Of a stretch of 64,000 nucleotides of DNA, positions 51,269-58,925 are shown in pieces. Location of the stretch: NCBI RefSeq assembly GCF_013410655.1, contig NZ_JACCFP010000001.1, positions 2,317,501 through 2,381,500 on the forward strand, written 5' to 3'. Position 1 is the first letter of the stretch; every line of letters begins with the position of its first letter. The position numbers and the translations under genes were made by a program. The stretch comes from Nocardioides thalensis. GTDB lineage: Bacteria > Actinomycetota > Actinomycetes > Propionibacteriales > Nocardioidaceae. Below the pieces are notes generated by a model. That model was given only the letters and a program-made list of their open reading frames with translations, was not told the origin of the DNA and made no database searches.

Positions 51269-52216
51269 TCAATATTGGTGGAACCAACGGCCGAGGTCGG
51301 CGGCCACGCCGGGGCAGGTGATGTTCTGGTCCCGGGAGTCCTGGACCCACTGGCCGAGGATGCCCTTGCCGCCCTGGATCGACCAGTCGTCGCCGCACCG
51401 GTTCAGCGCCTCCTCCGACGACGTCTCCCCCGCCGCGCGCCACTCCGGCACACCGAGCGAGAGGTCGCCGACCACCTCGTCCCAGAGGTACGGCGTGGAG
51501 TAGACGCCGATCTCATAGCCCGCGTCGGTGTAGGCGCGCGCAGCGCCCACGACGACCGCCGCGTTGGCCCGCACGTCGGCGCTCCACTCGAAGTCCGGGA
51601 CCGGCTCGACGTCGATCCAGACGATGGGCGTCTGGAGGCCGGCGTCGGCCATCGACCCGATGTTGTAGCGGGCCTGCTGGTAGCCGACGTTGCGCAACCG
51701 GCCGAGGTCGCTGCCCGCGTCGAAGGGGCCGTCGCCGCCGTACTCGTCGAGCGTCGGCTCGTCGGGATAGCTCGCGACGGCGTAGGCCGAGATCATCAGG
51801 CCCCGCTCCTCGACCCAGGCGACCTGGTCGGCGAGGCACGGGTTGGGGGTGAATCCGGGCCCGTTGGTGAGCCCGACGACGACGTACTCGGCCTGCGGGA
51901 TCGGCATCGGCATGCCCTGGCTGCGCTTCTCGGGGATGCCCATCCCCTTGGGGCACTGCGGCCAGCTGATGTCAGCGCCGAGGACCGGCTCGTCGCGCCG
52001 CTCGATCGTGCCCGAGCCGCCCTCGTTGGAGAGGCGCTCGGCCTCCTCGGCGAGATCCTCCACCTGGTCGCCGGGAACCTTGCCGTCCTTGCCGTCCTTG
52101 CCGGCGCCGCGGGACTGCTTGCCGCTCGACGCGTCCGGCTCGCCGGGCGGCGTCGTCGTACCGCCGCACCCTCCGAGGAGGAGGAGTACGGCGACCGCGG
52201 CGACCCCCCGGCGCAT
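51269..52216 (-). CDS. Lipoprotein with glycoside-hydrolase-like (DUF1906/GH25-type) domain
   Basis: 315 residues from the ATG at 52216. Lipobox LLLLGGC|GG (Cys ~17), a charged linker with GKDGKDGK, then a TIM-barrel-like domain beginning GADISWPQCPKGMG and including YVVVGLTNGPGFTPNPCLADQVAW, IVWIDVEPVPDFEW and YEIGVYSTPYLWDEV. The acidic pairs on predicted strands (D in GADIS, DVE) are where GH25-like enzymes carry catalytic residues, so cell-wall hydrolysis is possible but unproven. It ends WFHQY. Confidence 0.75.
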   Translation of the reverse strand: MRRGVAAVAVLLLLGGCGGTTTPPGEPDASSGKQSRGAGKDGKDGKVPGDQVEDLAEEAERLSNEGGSGTIERRDEPVLGADISWPQCPKGMGIPEKRSQGMPMPIPQAEYVVVGLTNGPGFTPNPCLADQVAWVEERGLMISAYAVASYPDEPTLDEYGGDGPFDAGSDLGRLRNVGYQQARYNIGSMADAGLQTPIVWIDVEPVPDFEWSADVRANAAVVVGAARAYTDAGYEIGVYSTPYLWDEVVGDLSLGVPEWRAAGETSSEEALNRCGDDWSIQGGKGILGQWVQDSRDQNITCPGVAADLGRWFHQY

Positions 52217-52251
52217 GAGCTGTGTGTCTCTCTGCCTTCGACCGGCCCGCG

Positions 52252-54237
52252 TCAGACCTGGGTGCGGTTCTCGACCGCGTCGACCACGCGCTGGATCGCC
52301 TCCGCGATCGGCACGCCGTTGTCCTGGCGGCCGTCGCGGTAGCGGAAGCTGACCGCGCCCTTCTCGACGTCGTCGGCGCCGGCGATGAGCATGAAGGGCA
52401 CCTTCTGGAGTTGGGCGTTGCGGATCTTCTTCTGCATGCGGTCGTCGGAGTCGTCGACCTCGACCCGGATCCCGCGCGCCTGCATCTGCCGCGCGACGTC
52501 GTACAGGTAGTCGGCGAAGGCGTCGGCCACCGGGATCCCCTGCACCTGCACCGGCGCCAGCCACGGAGGGAAGGCACCGGCGTAGTGCTCGACGAGCACG
52601 CCGAAGAACCGCTCGAGCGAGCCGAACTTGGCGGAGTGGATCATCACGGGCTGCTGGCGGGTGCCGTCGGCGGCCTGGAACTCCAGCCCGAAGCCCTTGG
52701 GCTGGTTGAAGTCGTACTGGATGGTCGACATCTGCCAGGTGCGGCCGATGGCGTCGCGCGCCTGGACCGAGATCTTCGGACCGTAGAAGGCGGCGCCACC
52801 CGGGTCGGGCACGAGTTCGAGCCCGGTCTCGGCAGCGACGTCCTCGAGCACCTTGGTGGCGACGGCCCAGTCCTCGTCGGTGCCGACGAACTTGTCCTTC
52901 TTCTTGTCGTCGCGAGTCGAGAGCTCGAGGTAGAAGTCGTCGAGACCGAAGTCCTTCAGCAGGCCGAGCACGAAGTCGAGCAGGTGCTTGATCTCGTCGG
53001 GCGCCTGCTCCGGGGTGACGTAGGAGTGGCTGTCGTCCTGGGTGAGGCCGCGGACGCGGGTGAGCCCGTGCACCACGCCGGACTTCTCGTAGCGGTAGAC
53101 CGAGCCGAACTCGAACAGCCGCAGCGGCAGCTCGCGGTAGGACCGCCCGCGCGACCTGTAGATCAGGTTGTGCATCGGGCAGTTCATCGCCTTGAGGTAG
53201 TAGTTCTCGCCCTCGAACTCCATGGGCGGGAACATCGTGTCGGCGTAGTACGGCAGGTGCCCGGAGGTGTGGAACAGCCCCTCCTTGGTGATGTGGGGGG
53301 TGCCGACGTACTGGAACCCCTCCTCGATGTGGCGCTGCCGGACGTAGTCCTCCATCACCCGCTTGATCACGCCGCCCTTGGGGTGGAACACCGCCAGGCC
53401 GGAGCCGATCTCGTCGGGGAAGCTGAACAGGTCGAGGTCGCGGCCGAGCTTGCGGTGGTCGCGCTTCTCGGCCTCCTCGAGCCGGTGGAGGTAGTCGTCG
53501 AGCGCCTCCTTGGACGGCCACGCGGTGCCGTAGACGCGCTGGAGCTGCTGGTTGGCCTGGTCGCCGCGCCAGTACGCCGCAGCGGACCGCATCAGCTTGA
53601 ACGCCGGGATCCGCTTGGTGGTGGGCAGGTGCGGACCGCGGCACAGGTCCTTCCACGCGACCTCGCCGTTGCGGTCGAGGTTGTCGTAGATGGTGAGCTC
53701 GCCGCCGCCCACCTCGACGCTGGCACCCTCCGCGTCGTCGGCCGCGCTGGACCCCTTGATGCCGATCAGCTCGAGCTTGTAGGGCTCGTCCTTCAGCTCC
53801 TCGCGCGCGTCGTCGTCGTTGGTCACCCGCCGGGAGAACCGCTGGTTCTCCTTGACGATCTTGCGCATCCGGGTCTCGATCTTGGCGAGGTCGTCGGGGG
53901 TGAACGGGACCGCGACGTCGAAGTCGTAGTAGAACCCGTCCTTGATCGGCGGCCCGATGCCGAGCTTGGCGTCCGGGAACAGGTCCTGCACCGCCTGGGC
54001 CATCACGTGCGCGGTCGAGTGCCGCAGGATGTCGAGGCCGTCGGGGCTGTCGATCGCGACGCTCTCGACCTCGTCGCCGTCGGCGAGCTCGTAGGAGAGG
54101 TCCTTGAGCTGGTCACCCACCCGGGCGGCGATCACGTCGGAGTCGTCGCGGAAGAGCTCCCAGGCCTTGGTGCCCGTCGTGGTGGTCTGCTCCAGCCGTT
54201 CACCGGCATGGATGCGGACGACCTTGATGTCGGACAC
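52252..54237 (-). CDS. thrS: Threonyl-tRNA synthetase
   Basis: 661 residues, GTG start with AAGGGAG upstream. TGS-like N-terminus (about 1-62), the editing domain with [11 protein letters not shown] (zinc HxxxH), the catalytic core ([26 protein letters not shown] with the zinc Cys; [18 protein letters not shown]) and the anticodon-binding domain. Complete and of family length. The order thrS-HIT-pgsA-pdxS matches mycobacteria, with tetR and a lipoprotein added. Confidence 0.97.
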   Translation of the reverse strand: MSDIKVVRIHAGERLEQTTTTGTKAWELFRDDSDVIAARVGDQLKDLSYELADGDEVESVAIDSPDGLDILRHSTAHVMAQAVQDLFPDAKLGIGPPIKDGFYYDFDVAVPFTPDDLAKIETRMRKIVKENQRFSRRVTNDDDAREELKDEPYKLELIGIKGSSAADDAEGASVEVGGGELTIYDNLDRNGEVAWKDLCRGPHLPTTKRIPAFKLMRSAAAYWRGDQANQQLQRVYGTAWPSKEALDDYLHRLEEAEKRDHRKLGRDLDLFSFPDEIGSGLAVFHPKGGVIKRVMEDYVRQRHIEEGFQYVGTPHITKEGLFHTSGHLPYYADTMFPPMEFEGENYYLKAMNCPMHNLIYRSRGRSYRELPLRLFEFGSVYRYEKSGVVHGLTRVRGLTQDDSHSYVTPEQAPDEIKHLLDFVLGLLKDFGLDDFYLELSTRDDKKKDKFVGTDEDWAVATKVLEDVAAETGLELVPDPGGAAFYGPKISVQARDAIGRTWQMSTIQYDFNQPKGFGLEFQAADGTRQQPVMIHSAKFGSLERFFGVLVEHYAGAFPPWLAPVQVQGIPVADAFADYLYDVARQMQARGIRVEVDDSDDRMQKKIRNAQLQKVPFMLIAGADDVEKGAVSFRYRDGRQDNGVPIAEAIQRVVDAVENRTQV

Positions 54238-54328
54238 TGAGACTCCCTTGGAGGTTGGGTGGAACGGCCGCTCGACCGTCCCCCGATCCTATCGAGGCAC
54301 CCACCGGCCGTCCGACCGGATAACGACT

Positions 54329-54359
54329 GGAGGTCCCGGCCGTGACGGCCGGGACCTCC
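54329..54359 (-). terminator. Strong hairpin terminator after tRNA-Val(CAC)
   Basis: A perfect 14-bp stem (GGAGGTCCCGGCCG / CGGCCGGGACCTCC) with a TGA/TCA loop lies 9 bases beyond the 3' end of the minus-strand tRNA. No U-tract. Confidence 0.8.
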
Positions 54360-54367
54360 TGGTGCGG

Positions 54368-54439
54368 TGGGCGATACTGGGTTCGAACCAGTGACCTCTT
54401 CGGTGTGAACGAAGCGCGCTACCACTGCGCCAATCGCCC
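54368..54439 (-). tRNA. tRNA-Val (anticodon CAC)
   Basis: 72 bases that fold as a full cloverleaf: acceptor GGGCGAT/ATCGCCC, D-arm GGCGCAGTGGTAGCGC, anticodon stem CTTCG/CGAAG with loop TTCACAC (CAC), T-arm ACTGG-TTCGAAC-CCAGT, discriminator A. CCA is not encoded. It reads GUG codons. Confidence 0.95.
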
Positions 54440-54498
54440 TCTGCGGTGGATGACTGTAGCCCAACCACCACGGCGATCCCACATCGGGACCGGTGGCG

Positions 54499-55320
54499 TC
54501 ATCGACCGAGCAGCTCCGGTTCGTGCTCGCGCCAGGCGGCCATCGCCTCCTGGGTGACCGGCCCCGGCGCAGGCAGCTCGCGGTCGTCCCACCGACCCAC
54601 GGCCTGCACGTCGCGGGTGGTGGAGACGAGGAAGACCTCGTCGGCCCCCTGGGCGACCTCGATCGGCTCGTCGACCTCGCGGGCGCCGTACCACTCGATC
54701 AGGAGGTCGCGGGTCACGCCGGCGAGGCACCCGCTGGCCAGCGTCGGTGTGCGGAGCTCGCCGTCCACGACGTAGAAGACGTTGGAGCCGGTGCCCTCGC
54801 AGAGGTTGCCGGCGAGGTTCGGGAAGACCGCCTCGCTCGCCCCGGCCTCACCGGCACGGGCGAGCGCCAGCACGTTCTCGGCGTACGACGTGGTCTTCAG
54901 GCCGGCGAGCGGGCTGCGCTCGTTGCGCGGCCAGGGAACCGTGATGATCGACGTGGTGGTCGGCATCGCGTTCATGGGCGCCGCGACCACGATCGTCGTC
55001 GGTCCGTCACTCCCCCGGCCCGATCCCAGCGGCGCCGGCCCGGCGGTCACCGTGATCCGAAGCCGGCCCAGCGGCATCGCCTCGCCGTCGAGCACTGCGT
55101 CGATGCCGGCACGGACCGCCCCGGTGTCGACGCCCGTGAGGCCGAGGCCGGCGGCCGACCGCTCCAGCCGGTCGAGGTGGCGCTGCAGCGCGAACGGCTC
55201 GCCGTCGACGACCTTGACCGCCTCGAAGACCGCATCCCCCACGGTCAGGCCGTGATCGGTCACCGGGATGGCCGGCGAGGTGGGGTCGGCGAGCAGCTCT
55301 CCGTCGATCCAGGCGCGCAT
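54499..55320 (-). CDS. Class IV aminotransferase, likely aminodeoxychorismate lyase
   Basis: 273 residues. PLP fold type IV with VTDHGLTVGDAVFEAVKVVDG at the N-terminus, catalytic Lys in LKTTSYAENVLAL and ASEAVFPNLAGNLCEGTGSNVF. It resembles PabC (folate pathway) more than IlvE or D-amino acid aminotransferases by length and by GDAVFEAV, but the three are hard to tell apart. It lies alone between two tRNA-Val genes of opposite orientation. Confidence 0.8.
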   Translation of the reverse strand: MRAWIDGELLADPTSPAIPVTDHGLTVGDAVFEAVKVVDGEPFALQRHLDRLERSAAGLGLTGVDTGAVRAGIDAVLDGEAMPLGRLRITVTAGPAPLGSGRGSDGPTTIVVAAPMNAMPTTTSIITVPWPRNERSPLAGLKTTSYAENVLALARAGEAGASEAVFPNLAGNLCEGTGSNVFYVVDGELRTPTLASGCLAGVTRDLLIEWYGAREVDEPIEVAQGADEVFLVSTTRDVQAVGRWDDRELPAPGPVTQEAMAAWREHEPELLGR

Positions 55321-55326
55321 GCGGCA

Positions 55327-55332
55327 ACCCTA
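55327..55332 (-). promoter_or_regulatory. -10 hexamer, leaderless-type promoter of the pabC-like gene
   Basis: TAGGGT on the minus strand ends 6 bases before the ATG at 55320. Confidence 0.5.
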
Positions 55333-55367
55333 GACACGCCCCGGACACACGGAAGTAGCCCCCGGTT

Positions 55368-55396
55368 TTGGTGCCCGTGTGGCGATCGGTTAATGT
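55368..55396 (+). promoter_or_regulatory. Promoter of the Gly-Cys-Val tRNA cluster
   Basis: TTGGTG (55368-55373), a 17-base spacer and TAATGT (55391-55396) make the best sigma-70-type promoter in the window, ~35 bases upstream of tRNA-Gly. Confidence 0.75.
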
Positions 55397-55430
55397 TCTC
55401 ACCGCGCCGCAGCCCAGTGCTGAAGCGCAG

Positions 55431-55503
55431 GCGGACGTAGCTCAGTTGGTAGAGCGCAACCTTGCCAAGGTTGAGGTCGCGAGTTCGAGCCTCGTCGTCC
55501 GCT
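55431..55503 (+). tRNA. tRNA-Gly (anticodon GCC)
   Basis: 73 bases. Acceptor GCGGACG/CGTCCGC, D-arm GCTCAGTTGGTAGAGC, anticodon stem CAACC/GGTTG with loop TTGCCAA (GCC), T-loop TTCGAGC, discriminator T. First of a three-tRNA cluster. Confidence 0.96.
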
Positions 55504-55552
55504 CGGAGAGGTCAGACCCACTGGCTGACCAGGTCAGTGTGAGGGCCTCCGC

Positions 55553-55623
55553 GGTGGGTTGGCCGAGAGGCGAGGCAACGGACTGCAAATCCGTGTACAC
55601 GGGTTCAAATCCCGTACCCACCT
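55553..55623 (+). tRNA. tRNA-Cys (anticodon GCA)
   Basis: 71 bases. Acceptor GGTGGGT/ACCCACC, anticodon stem ACGGA/TCCGT with loop CTGCAAA (GCA), T-arm ACGGG-TTCAAAT-CCCGT, discriminator T (U in RNA), which is the tRNA-Cys identity base. Confidence 0.96.
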
Positions 55624-55642
55624 CGACACAACTCAAGAACCC

Positions 55643-55714
55643 GGGCGATTGGCGCAGCGGTAGCGCGCTTCCTTGACACGGAAGAGGTCACTGGTTCAAA
55701 CCCAGTATCGCCCA
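55643..55714 (+). tRNA. tRNA-Val (anticodon GAC)
   Basis: 72 bases, acceptor GGGCGAT/ATCGCCC, anticodon stem CTTCC/GGAAG with loop TTGACAC (GAC). Nearly identical to tRNA-Val(CAC) at 54368-54439 outside the anticodon arm, but in the opposite orientation. Confidence 0.96.
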
Positions 55715-55720
55715 CCACCC

Positions 55721-55757
55721 AGATCGGCCGTTGATCCCGAGGATCAGCGGCCGATCT
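55721..55757. terminator. Bidirectional hairpin terminator between tRNA cluster and csoR
   Basis: A 16-bp stem with one T-G wobble (AGATCGGCCGTTGATC / GATCAGCGGCCGATCT) and a 5-base loop. It lies 6 bases after tRNA-Val(GAC) and 26 bases after the convergent csoR stop, so it can serve both. Confidence 0.85.
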
Positions 55758-55783
55758 GCATTTCTGACTTCGCCCGTCGCTCA

Positions 55784-56107
55784 CTAGGAGCGGACGAGCC
55801 GGGCGATCGCGTCGGACGCCTCCTTCAGCTTGATCTGCCCCTCCTCGCCGCCCGCGGCGACCGCATCGACCACGCAGTGCGCCATGTGCTCGTCGAGCAG
55901 GCCGAGGGCCACCACCTCGAGCGCCTTCGTCATCGCCGAGATCTGGGTGAGGATGTCGATGCAGTACTGCTCCTCCTCGACCATGCGCTGCAGCCCGCGG
56001 GCCTGGCCCTCGATGCGGCGAAGCCGCTTGAGGTAGTCGCCCTTCGTGTTGTTGGCGATGTAGCTGTGCTGGTGGCCGGCGTGCGCGTCACCCGTGGTCT
56101 TTGCCAT
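55784..56107 (-). CDS. csoR: CsoR-type copper-sensing repressor
   Basis: 107 residues, all helical, with DYLKRLRRIEGQARGLQRMVEEEQYC at the start of the core. The Cu(I) ligand set Cys-His-Cys is complete: Cys in EEQYCIDIL, then His and Cys in DEHMAHCVVDA. An N-terminal His-rich stretch (HAGHQHSY) is extra. GAGAGAGA precedes the ATG. It sits divergently to a DHA2 MFS gene with two CsoR-type operator sequences between them. Confidence 0.92.
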   Translation of the reverse strand: MAKTTGDAHAGHQHSYIANNTKGDYLKRLRRIEGQARGLQRMVEEEQYCIDILTQISAMTKALEVVALGLLDEHMAHCVVDAVAAGGEEGQIKLKEASDAIARLVRS

Positions 56108-56145
56108 GCGCTGTCTCTCTCGTTCGTGGTCGATGTGTCTCCAGG

Positions 56146-56162
56146 GTACCCCCCACCGGTAT
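56146..56162. promoter_or_regulatory. CsoR-type operator 1 (csoR side)
   Basis: GTACCCCCCACCGGTAT fits the known TACCCC-GGGGTA-like CsoR/RcnR operator. It overlaps TACCCT on the minus strand (56143-56148), a likely -10 for csoR, as expected for autorepression. Confidence 0.65.
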
Positions 56163-56194
56163 TTGGTGCTACGGTCCGTCTTCGCGGATTACCT

Positions 56195-56209
56195 TACCCC
56201 CCCAGGGTA
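56195..56209. promoter_or_regulatory. CsoR-type operator 2 (MFS side)
   Basis: TACCCCCCCAGGGTA, a near palindrome of the same type as operator 1 and 49 bases further on, lies ~55 bases upstream of the MFS start. It suggests that CsoR also controls the transporter. Confidence 0.65.
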
Positions 56210-56262
56210 TTGATCACCGTTCGACGGCACCTGCAGCGGTGCCCCGTTTGAAGGAGGCTCAG

Positions 56263-57699
56263 ATGTCAGGCACAACCTCGCCGGCGAACCGTCGCTGGCT
56301 CGGGCTCGGCGTGATCGCCGCAGCCCAGTTCATGGTCATCATGGACACCTCGATCATCGGCGTCGCGCTCCCGCGCATGCAGGCCGAGCTCGGGTTCACC
56401 CAGGAGAACCTCTCCTGGGTCTTCAACGCGTACGTCGTCGCGCTCGGTGGCTTGCTGCTTCTGGGCGGCAAGCTCTCCGACGTCCTCGGGGCGCGCCGTG
56501 TCTTCTCGGCCGGCTGGGCGGTGCTCCTGGTCGGCTCGCTCGTCGCCGGGCTGGCGGGCAACGTCGGGACCGAGCTCGTGGGCCGCGCGGTCCAGGGCGC
56601 CGGATCCGCGCTCATCGCACCGTCGGCCCTGACCCTGTTGTTCATGCTGTTCGGCGCCAGCCCGAAGGAGCTGCCGAAGGCGCTCGCCCTGTACGGCGCC
56701 GCGGCCCCCGCTGGTGGCACGGCCGGTGTGTTCCTGGGCGGCGTCATCACGGAGTACCTGACGTGGCCCTGGGTGTTCTACATCAACGTCCCGATCGCCG
56801 TGGTGATCCTCGCGCTCGTGCCGGGTGTCATGCCGGCCGGCGGCGCCGGGTCGTCCCGCCGCGTCGACCTGCTCGGCGCGCTCACGGTCACCACCGGCCT
56901 CGGCGCCGCGGTCTACGCGGTCGTGCAGGCGCCGGAGGTCGGCTGGGACGCGGCGCAGACGTGGTGGGTCCTCGGTGGCGGCGTGGCGTTGATCGCCGGC
57001 TTCGTCGCACTCCAGGCGAAGGGCCGGGAGCCGCTGGTGCGGCTCGGCATCTTCCGCTCCCCCAACCTGGCCGCAGCCAACATCGCGCAGCTGCTGCTCG
57101 GTGCGGCATGGATCCCGATGTGGTTCTTCCTGAACCTCTACCTCCAGCAGGTGCTCGGCTACAGCGCCTTCCCGAGCGGCGCGGCACTGCTGCCGATGAC
57201 GCTGCTGATCATGATCGGGATGATCCTGCTCGCGCCGCGGCTCCTCGCCGCCATCGGACCGAAGGCCGCCACTGTGGCCGGCATGACCCTGTTGACCGGC
57301 GGCATGGCCTGGCTCGCGCTCATCGACCCCGACGGCAGCTACGCCGCGGACGTCCTGCCGGCGTCCCTGGTCGCCGCACTCGGCATGTCGCTGGCGTTCA
57401 TCCCGACGCTCGGCACGGCGATCTCGGCGGCCCGGCCTGAGGAGGGCGGTCTGGCCTCGGGGATCGTCAACACGAGCTACCAGATCGGCTCCGCCCTGGG
57501 GCTCGCGGTCATGACGGCCGTCGCGGCTGCCAACGGTGCCGACCGGCTCGGCGACAAGGCAGCCCTGACCGAGGGCTACTCCGCGGCGTTCGTCGGCGCG
57601 GCCATCGTCGCCGGCGCTGGGGCGCTCGCCACGATCGCGCTGTTCCGGCGGCCGACCACCGTCGCCGCGGACGAGGACGCCGGACAGCTCGTCGCGTGA
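56263..57699 (+). CDS. DHA2-family MFS exporter (14 helices)
   Basis: 478 residues from the ATG at 56263, with AAGGAGG 5 bases upstream. About 14 hydrophobic segments; MDTSIIGVALPRMQAELG in helix 1 (motif D1-like), GGKLSDVLGARRVF (motif A) and GRAVQGAGSALIAPSAL (motif B) mark a proton-driven drug exporter of the EmrB/QacA type. The frame is open back to 56101 but that part covers the CsoR operators. A perfect hairpin follows. Copper-linked control is inferred from the operators. Confidence 0.9.
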   Translation: MSGTTSPANRRWLGLGVIAAAQFMVIMDTSIIGVALPRMQAELGFTQENLSWVFNAYVVALGGLLLLGGKLSDVLGARRVFSAGWAVLLVGSLVAGLAGNVGTELVGRAVQGAGSALIAPSALTLLFMLFGASPKELPKALALYGAAAPAGGTAGVFLGGVITEYLTWPWVFYINVPIAVVILALVPGVMPAGGAGSSRRVDLLGALTVTTGLGAAVYAVVQAPEVGWDAAQTWWVLGGGVALIAGFVALQAKGREPLVRLGIFRSPNLAAANIAQLLLGAAWIPMWFFLNLYLQQVLGYSAFPSGAALLPMTLLIMIGMILLAPRLLAAIGPKAATVAGMTLLTGGMAWLALIDPDGSYAADVLPASLVAALGMSLAFIPTLGTAISAARPEEGGLASGIVNTSYQIGSALGLAVMTAVAAANGADRLGDKAALTEGYSAAFVGAAIVAGAGALATIALFRRPTTVAADEDAGQLVA

Positions 57700-57706
57700 C
57701 ACCCGA

Positions 57707-57736
57707 CCGGGGGCGCGCTCCTTGGCGCGCCCCCGG
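57707..57736 (+). terminator. Hairpin terminator after the MFS gene
   Basis: A perfect 12-bp stem (CCGGGGGCGCGC / GCGCGCCCCCGG) with a 6-base loop, 8 bases after the MFS stop and before the VanZ-like gene. Confidence 0.8.
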
Positions 57737-57749
57737 ATACTCGGGAGCG

Positions 57750-58205
57750 ATGCTCCACCGACACCCGTTCCTGAGCCTGCTGACCGGCGCGTACCTCGTG
57801 TTCCTCGGTTGGCTCACGCTCACGCCGCAGGCCGACCACTACGACGAGGCGGCCTTCGTGCAGCGGGTGCTCGACGCGCTGCACCGACGCGGCTATGCCG
57901 AGTCGATCGACTACGCACGATTCGAGTTCCTCGCCAACATCGCGCTGTTCGTGCCCGCGGGCATCTTCCTGCTGCTGCTCTTCGGGGCGGGCAACTGGTG
58001 GCTCGCCCTGGCGGCTGCCGTCGCGATGACCGTCGGCATCGAGTCGCTGCAGACCCAGATCCCCGGTCGCGTGCCCGACGACCGCGACATCTTCGCCAAC
58101 GGCCTCGGCGCGGCGATCGGGATCGCCGTGGCCCTGGTGCTCACCCTTCCCGCCACCCTGCGCCGACGACGCAGGCGTTCAACGCTGGCGGCGGGCAGCT
58201 ACTGA
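57750..58205 (+). CDS. VanZ-like membrane protein
   Basis: 151 residues from the ATG at 57750 (MLHRHPFLSLLTGAYLVFLG), with GGGAG just upstream. About four membrane helices; the VanZ pattern is seen in LGWLTLTPQ, FLANIALFVPAGIF, IESLQTQIPGRVPDDRDIFANGLGAAIG, and an Arg-rich end. VanZ-family proteins are linked to glycopeptide or lipid-related envelope functions; the role here is unknown. A start at GTG 57696 would read through the MFS terminator hairpin. Confidence 0.82.
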   Translation: MLHRHPFLSLLTGAYLVFLGWLTLTPQADHYDEAAFVQRVLDALHRRGYAESIDYARFEFLANIALFVPAGIFLLLLFGAGNWWLALAAAVAMTVGIESLQTQIPGRVPDDRDIFANGLGAAIGIAVALVLTLPATLRRRRRRSTLAAGSY

Positions 58206-58212
58206 CCGCCCC

Positions 58213-58848
58213 TCACGCGAGGAACGTGCGGAACTTGTCGGCCAACCAAGCGGCATACCTCTCGCCCGACCAGCCGTAGTCGTCGACCAAGCGGAGGTAG
58301 GTCTCGGGACCGGCGAGCACGCACCACTCGTCGACGATGTCGTCGAAAGCCTGGGAGCCCCGCACGAGGCCCCGGTCAGCGAAGTGCGTGAACACTCCAG
58401 CCCATTGCTCGCGGACGTTGGCGACCATGGCGCGCTGGTAGTCCCGCAGTGCCGGGTCGTTGGCCGCTCCCCCGACCAGGGCGCGCGTCACGCCGGCCAC
58501 TGCCTCGTGCAGGGCGCGCAGGTAGGCGGCGACCGCGGCGGGCATCTCGTCCGCGCTCAGTGCCAGCAGCGCCCGTGCGGCCTCGTCTTGCTGCGGCGCG
58601 TCGTCGAGCCCCTCCGTACCGAACCCGGCCACCTCGATCGCGGCGCGCAGCAGCGCGGCCTTGGGACCGTGGGCCTGGACGGTCTCGGGCGAGACGCCGG
58701 CCTCGGCGGCAATCTTGGCGAGCGTGGTGCCGGCGTACCCGTGCTCGGAGAAGAGAGAGCCGGCAGCCTCCACGATCCGCCGACGCGTCTCGCCCGCCTG
58801 GCGCGCTCGCAGGGCGGAGCGATAGGTCCGCTTCGTGGTGGCGACCAT
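58213..58848 (-). CDS. TetR-family transcriptional regulator
   Basis: 211 residues, with AGGAG 6 bases before the ATG. The N-terminal helix-turn-helix (about 20-65) reads TRRRIVEAAGSLFSEHGYAGTTLAKIAAEAGVSPETVQ; the C-terminal domain is helical and variable. Divergent from the glycosyltransferase gene, 77 bases apart, so it probably controls that gene and itself. Confidence 0.88.
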   Translation of the reverse strand: MVATTKRTYRSALRARQAGETRRRIVEAAGSLFSEHGYAGTTLAKIAAEAGVSPETVQAHGPKAALLRAAIEVAGFGTEGLDDAPQQDEAARALLALSADEMPAAVAAYLRALHEAVAGVTRALVGGAANDPALRDYQRAMVANVREQWAGVFTHFADRGLVRGSQAFDDIVDEWCVLAGPETYLRLVDDYGWSGERYAAWLADKFRTFLA

Positions 58849-58925
58849 ATTGACTCCTGTCTCGCCGTGGTGAATCCTATGGTACCGGAATCAATTGATC
58901 TCGGGCGAGCACACCGGAGCTCTCC
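58849..58925. promoter_or_regulatory. Divergent promoter region tetR / glycosyltransferase
   Basis: 77 bases. It holds ATCAATTGAT, a perfect 10-base palindrome near 58889-58898, and a partly symmetric GGTACC-centred stretch just before it. Its lower GC content against its surroundings and its place suggest a TetR operator. The exact operator cannot be fixed by eye. Confidence 0.4.

Noticed and set aside
52222-54240. 672-codon plus-strand frame across thrS
   Set aside because: Antisense shadow of thrS; same low-complexity composition, no motif, no ribosome-binding site.
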